From Syngnathus acus (lineage: Eukaryota; Chordata; Actinopteri; Syngnathiformes; Syngnathidae), in assembly GCF_901709675.1 (NCBI RefSeq), contig NC_051094.1:19950431-20014430 (forward strand): 64,000 bases of DNA, read 5' to 3'. Made by a program: the position numbers and the translations under genes. Positions 55,593 through 64,000 of the stretch are shown here, piece after piece. The notes under the pieces were generated by a model. It was not told where the DNA came from. It ran no database searches and saw only the letters and a program-made list of their open reading frames with translations. Numbering within the stretch: position 1 is the stretch's first letter; each line of letters begins with the position of its first letter.

Positions 55593-55618
55593 GCTAGGTT
55601 ATTTATTACTGGTTACAT

Positions 55619-56132
55619 TCCAGGTAGCCTTTTGGTTTAGGCCACTTGTGGCATCTGTTGTCCTCCACAGTCACATTGGGATTAATCCAAAAGAATTCGA
55701 TCACAGATTCATTTCTGCGAGTCCAGGGCGGTAGGGGTAGCGTCACTGACTGTGACAGCACGGTGTTGATATCCAACTCCTCCCATGGATGCCATACATA
55801 TCGCTTCAGTGACATTCATTGCTCTGGCCTCCAAGTGAACTTGTGTGGAGTAAGGGGAGTTTTCGAACACACATAACATCCCTCCTGTGTGTGTGCTCTC
55901 ACAGTGACCTTTACATACCGGTACCAAGTGTTGGTTTCGTATGGGTTTCTGGGCTCTCATGACCAGTCCTCAAAGTTTGACCATCGTTTTCCACGGTCAA
56001 CATTGTCACTTGGTCTGTTCAGATGTGTCCATAGACCATAGCACGCTCCAACCACAACGCAGCAGAGGATCCACCTGGCATGTGGAGCCCCGTTGCTACT
56101 AAGATGACAGGAACACCGAGACATACCCCCGC
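55619..56132 (-). pseudogene. possible ERV env N-terminal remnant
   Basis: This region follows the integrase in the proviral order and precedes the LTR, where env is expected. Two overlapping minus-strand frames (83 codons from 55960, 69 codons from 55815) contain several potential N-glycosylation and Cys positions. No fusion peptide, transmembrane or CX6CC-type motif is seen, and the frame breaks. It joins the LTR abruptly at 'ggaatgtaacc', so most of env is deleted. The env label rests on position only. Confidence 0.4.
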
Positions 56133-56480
56133 CTAGCGGAGTGGGGATCGTTGTTCGCAGACTTCGCCACCACCCCGAAATGAGGGGTCCAGCACTCCCT
56201 GTAGCTTGCAGTGGCTGAGGTGAATCCAGCTGGGCCGTTCAGCGATCTTCACTACGGTGGGGGTAGTCAGCAAGACTTGGAATGGTCCCTCCCACCGTGG
56301 GCTGGCCCAGTTCTTTCTTTTGATGACCTTGATGTAGACCCAGTCTCCTGGATTGATGGGGTTGTCGACCTGTGAGGAGGAAAGATCAGGCGGCAGTAAA
56401 TTTGCATTGGACACATCTTTCAGTTTGAGCGTCCTGATCATATAATCTGCCAAGGACTGTTCTTCATCTGCCCTTTGCAA
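56133..56480 (-). pseudogene. ERV pol remnant: integrase C-terminal domain
   Basis: The 115-codon minus-strand frame contains the MLV-type integrase C-terminal fold: [14 protein letters not shown], then [15 protein letters not shown] and a WIHLSHCK ending. This SH3-like domain binds DNA in gamma- and epsilon-retroviral integrases. The zinc-binding and catalytic DDE domains are absent. Upstream (higher coordinates) the sequence switches at ~56590 to ERV-A non-coding interior instead of pol, so the gene is truncated by recombination. Confidence 0.82.
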
Positions 56481-56589
56481 CTCTTGTAGTCAATTGTAAT
56501 GCCCTTTTGAACGAGGCAGATAGGAGTGTTTGCGGGAAGAGTTTGAGCACTTCCTAATGATTCCTCCTAACCAAAGACCGTTCATGACA

Positions 56590-57655
56590 GGGGCTTTCCC
56601 ATTTGTTCTATCCAAATCTGTTCAGTCTCCGATTATGATGCTTTTCGCTGTAGCTCTAAGCATTATTTTTTTCTTTTTTTTAACAAATCTCCTCAGTTCT
56701 GTCAAACCCAGTGCACAATGAAGCTCCCTTCCACTTTGACCCAAGCTCCACGAAGTTTTGGTAACGCCACAGCAAGGAGTGCGATTTGGCCGTCGGACAC
56801 TTCTTTTGCAGCACCTCACACTCTCAAGTTGGTGTTCTTTTGTTGTTGCTTCAGAGCCAACCCATCCATCACTCTCGAATGAGTCCATTGTTCAAATGAG
56901 TCCATTTTCATCATTGGGAGTTCCTCCGCTTCTCACTGTCTTTTCTCGTCCCCGAGGATGTCGTCTTTCCTCCGGAGTGTACTTGCCCCCTCCAAGCACA
57001 ACAACAGTCTTTCCTTGTCCTTGCCAAAGGTCAAAGGTGCCTCAAAGCCAGGCACTGTTTTGTAGACGTCCACGGCTGAAGGCGGAGTCGCGGGATCGAG
57101 TTTCAGGGATCCTGGCACTGAGAGTGACAGACTGGGACATCAAACTTGTAACCAGATGTAGCTGCTGCCATCAATTCGTGAGTAACGTTTGTTTACCAAA
57201 CTTCAAATTCTCCGAGTAACAGCGATCTTGTCTTTATATTGTAAGTCCTGCAACTCATCCTATTTTTTAGCTACGTTTCGTCTATAGTTCCAATTTAATG
57301 GGACAGTACATTGTGTTTTCAGTATCAAAATTATTCAATTCATTATTCATTATTCAAAATTAACTCATCGAGGTCTGCGTTCCACATCTAGCCCTGACCT
57401 ATGTCTTGACCTCTCAAACGTTATTACCTGTGTCATGCTTGTTCGCAAATGTGACTTAGAATATGGTGCTGTGAATTTCCAATCTCCCTGATCAAATTGG
57501 ATCCCGCTTCTTAGCTCCTGTTAGCCTGCAATTGTCCAAATCAATAATGTTGATTTCTTTTAACTGTCTTTCTTTTGAACCTCTAAATCTCTCGTGTTGC
57601 TAACCTATCTACACCAGGAAACCATTTAAAGGGTCTTAAAGAAAGGACCAACAAT
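56590..57655 (-). mobile_element. ERV-A interior segment of mosaic provirus
   Basis: This is the reverse complement of ERV-A 35770-36800, with scattered substitutions and small indels. The shared 61-codon frame (57118-56933) has mostly amino-acid-changing differences from the one at 36307, which argues against selection on it. The similarity stops at 'gaacagatttggata'. Confidence 0.85.
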
Positions 57656-58634
57656 TACCGTTATTTTCGGACTATAAGTCGCTCCGGAGTATAAGTCGCA
57701 CCAGCCATAAAATGCCCAAAAATGTGAAAAAAAACAAATATAAGTCGCTCCGGAGTATAAGTCGCATTTTGGGGGGCAATTTATTCGACAAAATCCAACA
57801 CCAAGAACAGACATGAACGAGCAACAACAGGCTAAACGATACGGTATGCTAACGTGACAAACACAAACGAGGAGCTGAGAACGGGCCTGACGTAACATTC
57901 AGTTATTTAAAAAAAACTATTACATAAATAACACGTTTATAAAACCATCTGTGTCACTCCAATTCATTAAATCCATCGATCGTCCTTTGTCAACAATGCC
58001 GTGTGCCGCGCCGCAGTTCAAATTATTCCACAGGCCCATACAACGATATATAAACTATATTTTAAATAACTATCACATAAACAACAATATTATCAAACCA
58101 TTTGTGTCACTCCAAATCATTAAATTCATCGATCAAATTTCTCGTCTTTTATCGATCGTCCTTTGTCAACAATGCCGTGTGCCGCGCCGCAGTTCAAATT
58201 ATTCCACAGGCCCATACAACGATATATAAACTATATTTTAAATAACTATCACATAAACAACAATATTATCAAACCATTTGTGTCAATCCAAATCATTAAA
58301 TCCATCAATCACATTTCTCATCCTTTATGTCATCCTTGTGACAGAGGACATGTCCAGAGGATATGGCGCTTTAAAGTGTTAATTACTTTATTTGATTTTT
58401 TCTCTCTATTTTTCATGTTTTGAATATGTTCAAGATAAAGATATCAAAGCATGTGAAGTGATCAACTATACTAAAAATAACATGTGAAGTGGTCAACTAT
58501 ACTTGTAAGTAAGTGATGTTAATGATCAAGTAAAAATTTGTGAAAAAAAACATAAGTCGCTCCTGAGTATAAATCGCCCCCCCCCCACCCAAACTATGAA
58601 AAAACCCGCGACTTACAGTCCGAAAATTACGGTA
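57656..58634. mobile_element. TA-target MITE, 'TACCGTTATTTTCGG' copy in ERV
   Basis: Its inverted ends are TACCGTTATTTTCGGACTAT and 'agtccgaaaattacggta'. The empty site is seen in ERV-A at ~35766 (reverse of 'acagattattccc'), confirming TA duplication. It holds a two-unit 176-bp tandem repeat (~57981 and ~58157) with 'gtcaacaatgccgtgtgccg'. Confidence 0.85.
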
Positions 58635-58684
58635 CTCCCAATATCTCCATTATTTATGAGTTAGCCCCCCTTTCCTCACTCGGG

Positions 58685-58857
58685 TGCATATCTTGTCAGT
58701 TGTTAATGGAAACCAGATGTGTCTCATGCCAATGAGTCTATTGTTCATGGACCAAGGCCCAAACAATCCCGCACGAACCTGACCCGAAACATGACCCGGT
58801 CACACTTAGGCTTAGTGAGATATACATTGCATGATACCAGAATAAAAATTTACCACA
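58685..58857 (-). repeat. ERV-A LTR fragment, 5' part
   Basis: On the minus strand it begins TGTGGTAAATTTTTATTCTG, matching the first ~175 bp of the ERV-A LTR. It then jumps directly to the ERV-A interior (equivalent of ~35720), skipping the rest of the LTR and about 2 kb of leader. Confidence 0.85.
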
Positions 58858-59267
58858 GTATGACACCAAATGTATTAGAAAATCCATATGTCGTAAAGCG
58901 TTGTATTATTACTATCTTCCACTATCTGTCCTACTCACTCCCTCCTTCTGAGGCTTGGCAACGCCCATGCCTCACACCTTGATAAACTTTTTGGGAGAAT
59001 GTGTTCTATACTACATATGATTCTATCATCATTTAATTTGACTTTCTTTCCAAAACGCTTCTCAATTTCTCAGTTCACACATCTTCTGCATGTGTTACTG
59101 GTTCTCCAGTTTTTTCTCTAGTTAATTATCAATCCAAAAAAAACTCAACACAAAAAAAACTACTGGCAAATTAATCTGAATTTTTTCGATGTTTTTAAAT
59201 TTAAAGAACTCAATCTCTCAGATTTAGCTCGCATATAGAGGTCGGTATAATTTTATAACACATATAA
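58858..59267. other. AT-rich spacer before the satellite
   Basis: I see no gene and no named repeat here. Confidence 0.4.
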
Positions 59268-62200
59268 AGCCCCCAAGAGCACTTTTTACTATGCCGACCT
59301 AACCAGAGTAACGGGAGGGGTACAATTCAGAAAACGTGCTCAGCTCGTCGAGAAAATGCGATTTAAGCAATAAAAACAAAAAAGCGCAAAAGTCCTAAAC
59401 CAAACGTTGCAGGTGGTCATTTCTTCAGTGCCATGGTCAACTCGGCACTCTAAAGCCCCCAAGAGCACTTTTTACTATGCCAACCTAACCAGAGTTACAT
59501 GAGGGGTACAATTCAGAAAACGTGCTCAGCTCGTCGAGAAAATGCGATTTAAGCAATAAAATTAAAAATGCTTATTAAACCTAAACCAAACATTTCAGGT
59601 GGTCATTTGTTCATGCGCCGTGGTGAACTCGGCACTCTAAAGCCCCCTAGATAACTTTTTACTGTGCCAACCTAACCAGAGTGACGGGAGAGGCACAATT
59701 CAGAAAACGTGCTCAGTTCGACGAGAAAATGCGATTTAAGCAATAAAATTAAAAATGCACCTAAAACCTAAACCAAAAGTTGCAGATGGTCATTTCTTCA
59801 TGTGCCATGGTCAACTCGGAACTCTAAAGCCCCCAAAAGCACTCTTTACTATGCCAACCTAACCAGAGTGACGGGAGGGGCACAATTCAGAAAACGTGCT
59901 CAGCTCGTCGAGAAAATGCGATTTAAGCAATAAAATTAAAAATGCTTATAAAACATAAACCAAACGTTGCAGGTGGTCATTTCTGCATGCGCAGTGATAA
60001 ACTCGGCACTCTGAAGCACCCAAGAGCGCTTTTTACTAGAAAACGTGCTCAGCTCGTCGAGAAAATGCGCTCTAAGCAATACAATTAAAAATGCTTATAA
60101 AACATAAACCAAACGTTGCAGGTGGTCATTTCTTCATGCGCAGTGATAAACTCGGCACTCTGAAGCACCCAAGAACACTTTTTACTAGAAAACGTGCTCA
60201 GCTCGTCGAGAAAATGCGATCTAAGCAATACAATTAAAAATGCTTATATAACATAAACCAAACGTTGCAGGTGGACATTTCTGCATGCGCAGTGATAAAC
60301 TGGGCACTCTGAAGCCCCCAAGAGCACTTTTTACTATGCCAACCTAACCAGAGTGACGGGAGAGGCACCATCCAGAAAACGTGCTCAGCTCGTCGAGAAA
60401 ATGCGATTTAAGCAATAAAACTAAAAATGCTTATAAAACATAAACCAAACGTTGCAGGTGGTCATTTCTTCATGCGCAGTGATAAACTCGGCACTCTCAA
60501 GCCCCCAAGAGCGCTTTTTACTATGCCAACCTAACCAGAGTGACGGGAGAGCCACCATCCAGAAAAGGTGCTCAGCTCGTCGAGAAAATGCGATTTAAGC
60601 AATAAAACTAAAAATGCTTATAAAACATAAACCAAACGTTGCAGGTGGTAATTTCTTCATGCGCAGTGATAAACTCGGCACTCTGAAACACCCAAGAGCG
60701 CTTTTTACTAGAAAACGTGCTCAGCTCGTCGAGAAAATGCGCTCTAAGCAATACAATTAAAAATGCTCATAAAACATAAACCAAACATTGCAGGTGGTCA
60801 TTTCTTCATGTGCAGTGATAAACTCGGCACTCTGAAGCACCCAAGAGCGCTTTTTACTAGAAAACGTGCTCAGGTCGTCGAGAAAATGCGATCTAAGCAA
60901 TACAATTAAAAATGCTTATAAAACATAAACCAAACGTTGCAGGTGGACATTTCTGCATGCGCAGTGATAAACTGGGCACTCTGAAGCCCCCAAGAGCACT
61001 TTTTAGCATGCCAACCTAACCAGAGTGACGGGAGAGGCACCATCCAGAAAACGTGCTCAGCTCGTCGAGAAAATGCGATTTAAGCAATAAAACTAAAAAT
61101 GCTTATAAAACATAAACCAAACGTTGCAGGTGGTCATTTCTTCATGCGCAATGATAAACTCGACACTCTGAAGCCCCCAAGAACGCTTTTTACTATGCCA
61201 ACCTAACCAGAGTGACGGGAAGCCACCATCCAGAAAACGTGCTCAGCTCGTCGAGAAAATGCGATTTAAGCAATAAAATTAAAAATGCTTATAAAACATA
61301 AACCAAACGTTGCAGGTGGTCAGTTCTTCATGCGCAGTGATAAACTCGGCACTCTGAAGCACCCAAGTGCGCTTTTTACTAGAAAACGTGCTCAGCTCGT
61401 CGAGAAAATGCGCTCTAAGCAATACAATTAAAAATGCTCATAAAACATAAACCAAACGTTGCAGGTGGTCATTTCTTCATGTGCAGTGATAAACTCGGCA
61501 CTCTGAAGCACCCAAGAGCGCGTTTTAGTTTGCCAACCTAACCAGAGTGACGGGAGAGGCACCATCCAGAAAACGTGCTCAGCTCGTCGAGAAAATGCGA
61601 TTTAAGCAATAAAACTAAAAATGCTTATAAAACATAAACCAAACGTTGCAGGTGGTCATTTCTGCCTGCGCAGTGATAAACTGGGCACTCTGAAGCCCCC
61701 AAGAGCACTTTTTACTACGCCAACCTAACCAGAGAGACGGGAGAGGCACCATCCAGAAAACGTGCTCAGCTCGTCGAGAAAATAAGATTTAAGCAATAAA
61801 ACTAAAAATGCTTATAAAACATAAACCAAACGTTGCAGGTGGTCATTTCTTCATGCGCAGTGATAAACTCGGCACTCTGAAGCCCCCAAGAGCGCTTTTT
61901 ACTTTGCCAACCTAACCAGAGTGACGGGAGAGGCACCATCCAGAAAACGTGCTCAGCTCGTCGAGAAAATGCGATCTAAGCAATAAAATTAAAAATGCTT
62001 ATAAAACATAAACCAAACGTTGCAGGTGGTCATTTCTGCATGCGCAGTGATAAACTCGGCACTCTGAAGCACCCAAGAGCGCTTTTTACTAGAAAACGTG
62101 CTCAGCTCGTCGAGAAAATGCGCTCTAAGCAATACAATTAAAAATGCTTATAAAACATAAACCAAACGTTGCAGGTGGTCATTTCTTCATGCGCAGTGAT

Positions 62201-62972
62201 AAACTCGGCACTCTGAAGCACCCAAGAGCGCTTTTTACTAGAAAACGTGCTCAGCTCGTCGAGAAAATGCGATCTAAGCAATACAATTAAAAATGCTTAT
62301 ATAACATAAACCAAACGTTGCAGGTGGACATTTCTGCATGCGCAGTGATAAACTGGGCACTCTGAAGCCCCCAAGAGCACTTTTTACTATGCCAACCTAA
62401 CCAGAGTGACGGGAGAGGCACCATCCAGAAAACGTGCTCAGCTCGTCGAGAAAATGCGATTTAAGCAATAAAACTAAAAATGCTTATAAAACATAAACCA
62501 AACGTTGCAGGTGGTCATTTCTTCATGCGCAGTGATAAACTCGGCACTCTCAAGCCCCCAAGAGCGCTTTTTACTATGCCAACCTAACCAGAGTGACGGG
62601 AGAGCCACCATCCAGAAAAGGTGCTCAGCTCGTCGAGAAAATGCGATTTAAGCAATAAAATTAAAAATGCTTATAAAACATAAACCAAACGTTGCAGGTG
62701 GTAATTTCTTCATGCGCAGTGATAAACTCGACACTCTGAAGCACCCAAGAGCGCTTTTTACTATGCCAACCTAACCAGAGTGACGGGAGCGCCACCATCC
62801 AGAACACGTGCTCAGCTCGTCGAGAAAATGCGATTTAAGCATTAAAACTAAAAATGCTTATAAAACATAAACCAAACGTTGCAGGTGGTCATTTCTTCAT
62901 GCGCAGTGATAAACTCGGCACTCTGAAGCACCCAAGAGCGCTTTTTACTATGCCAACCTAACCAGAGTGACG
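59268..62972. repeat. satellite array, 187- and 149-bp monomers
   Basis: There are 21 copies of the anchor word 'ccaaacgttgcagg' (or close variants) between 59400 and 62872. Spacings are 186, 187, 187, 149, 149, 187, 187, 149, 149, 187, 186, 149, 187, 187, 187, 149, 149, 187, 187, 187. The short monomer lacks a 38-bp block containing 'gccaacctaaccagagtgac'. The pattern 149-149-187-187 (672 bp) recurs. Every unit keeps 'cgtgctcagctcgtcgagaa' with few changes. Confidence 0.96.
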
Positions 62973-62974
62973 TG

Positions 62975-63330
62975 AGGCGAACGGGCGCGGACGCTAACTC
63001 ACGCCCGGCAAGAGCGCTCGGAAGGCGGATAGGCTTTCACGGAAGTCCCGCCAGCCGGTCCGCGGGCCAAATACGGTTCCATAAGGGACCGGGCGCGGAC
63101 GCTAACCCACGCCCGGCAGGAGCGCTCGGAAGGCGGATAGGCATTCACGGAAGCCCCGCTAGCCTGTCCGCGGGCCAAATAGGGTTCCATAAGGGACTGG
63201 GCGCGGACGCTAACCCACGCCCGGCAAGAGCGCTAGGAAGGCGAATAGGCTTTCACGGAAGCCCCGCCAGCCGGTCCGCGGGCCAAATAGGGTTCCATAA
63301 GGGACCGGGCGCGGACGCTAAACCACGGAC
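62975..63330. repeat. 108-bp GC-rich minisatellite
   Basis: The word 'gggcgcggacgctaa' recurs at 62983, 63091, 63199 and 63307, spaced exactly 108 bp. Units are GC-rich with many CpGs. The block replaces part of a satellite monomer: 'gagtgacg' is before it and 'actcggcactctgaagcacc' resumes after it. Confidence 0.95.
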
Positions 63331-63539
63331 TCAACTCGGCACTCTGAAGCACCCAAGAGCGCTTGTAAATGATGCAAGTTTGTGCATGAAGCGTTCGCTG
63401 ATTCCAGTGGATGGCGCTCTTGCTATCGATGTACTAATGATTTTGATTTATTTTGTTTGTACATTGTTTAAGTTGTGTACATTGTTTATGGCACTATTAT
63501 CTCCATATTAGTAAATATATTCAATTCTTTGTAGCGAAT
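63331..63539. other. satellite remnant and unassigned sequence
   Basis: The first ~35 bp are the tail of a satellite monomer. The rest has no recognised motif. A T-rich stretch precedes the promoter-like region. Confidence 0.4.
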
Positions 63540-63960
63540 TAGTCTAAAATTTGGGGTTTTACGTCACGTGAGTTTTGGCTCGAACTTCCGGTTCCCGTCC
63601 TGTAGCGATCAGTACGAGTGTATGGCGGACTCCGACGCTGGTGTTTAAATCCATATAAAGACTCATCTTTCAAGAAGATTAACCCCAGCCCTAGCCACAA
63701 GCAGGCAAAGTGGTGTGTTCGTTCCTCTTTATTCGTGTGTAATGTGTTTACTTGTGTAATATGTATGTATGTACGAATTAATGGTTTTGTTGTTTCTATT
63801 TCTGTTAGTTCTACGGTGATATTTTGGCGAAGATCATTAAAATCATCTGTGAAAGGAACTCTAGTCTTCCCTTTGTGACTGAGGCTGGCATAGTAGAACA
63901 CTTCACTGCTCCCGGTGAAGACCAGCCTGAAGAGATCGACGCCAGTTGACGGAGCTGCTA
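63540..63960 (+). other. possible small host gene or its 5' end
   Basis: 'ttacgtcacgtgag' (CRE plus E-box-like) and 'aacttccggttcc' (ETS-like) precede an ATG at 63622 in a fair context (gtATGGCGGAC). That frame is only nine codons long unless spliced. Further on, 'tgtttctatttctgttag' is a strong splice-acceptor-like tract at ~63808. It is followed by a 46-codon open frame ending at TGA ~63951 (segment SSLPFVTEAGIVEHFTAPG). This could be a two-exon gene, but the donor is unclear and no family is recognised. Confidence 0.3.
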
Positions 63961-64000
63961 GCAAGAAACGGGACTGCAACACGCGGCTGGACATAACGCA

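Noticed and set aside
59268-63330. CRISPR-like repeat array
   Set aside because: The repeats are whole 149-187-bp monomers without unique spacers, in a vertebrate genome. It is a satellite.
62972-63511. 179-codon plus-strand frame with 36-residue repeats
   Set aside because: It is explained by a 108-bp (3 x 36) minisatellite that happens to lack stops. It starts within the array and continues into satellite and unrelated DNA. I kept it only as a finding, not as a gene.

Overview
This window looks like repeat-dense chromosomal DNA from a teleost fish. The signs are a near-complete Rex3 (RTE-clade) retrotransposon, several L2/Maui-type LINEs, a Tc1-like transposase, fish-type hAT and TA-target non-autonomous DNA transposons, a tRNA-derived SINE, and the decayed remains of several endogenous retroviruses (ERVs). 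No species is assigned. Almost every long open frame belongs to a mobile element.

Only one host gene is recognised with confidence: the terminal coding exon of frataxin (fxn) at 29512-29650 on the + strand. No other fxn exon is visible. If the gene is intact, its last intron covers at least the first 29.5 kb of the window and is made mostly of transposons. A DNA transposon ends only 20 bp before the exon's splice acceptor. A solo ERV LTR lies about 365 bp after the stop codon.

Layout. 0.6-3.9 kb: decayed L2 LINE (-), broken by a TA-target MITE and a hAT. 3.9-6.4 kb: hAT and MITE. 6.4-9.2 kb: retroviral gag remnant (-) split by a MITE that carries a SINE scrap. 9.3-13.8 kb: Tc1-like element interrupted by an open-frame Rex3 and a SINE. 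14-18.5 kb: MITEs, two hATs and a derivative with three 204-bp promoter-like repeats. 19.1-22 kb: L2 (-). 24-25.9 kb: DNA transposon with a nested hAT. 25.9-27.6 kb: L2 (-). 28.2-29.5 kb: MITE, then the fxn exon. 30-41.4 kb: solo LTR, a hAT-like element, and an 8.3-kb ERV with both LTRs, PBS and PPT but no intact genes. 41.6-46.5 kb: more MITEs and hATs. 47-48.8 kb: ERV 3' region with a solo LTR. 50.2-55.6 kb: SINE, L2 RT, and a 995-codon open L2 ORF nested in an LTR. 55.6-58.9 kb: mosaic ERV with an integrase C-terminus. 59.3-63 kb: satellite array of 187- and 149-bp monomers in a ~672-bp higher-order pattern, followed by a 108-bp GC-rich minisatellite. 63.5-64 kb: CpG-containing promoter-like sequence and a possible small gene.

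The elements are deeply nested. In several places an empty site in one repeat copy shows where another element inserted in its relative. This gives internal evidence for boundaries and target duplications without any database search.
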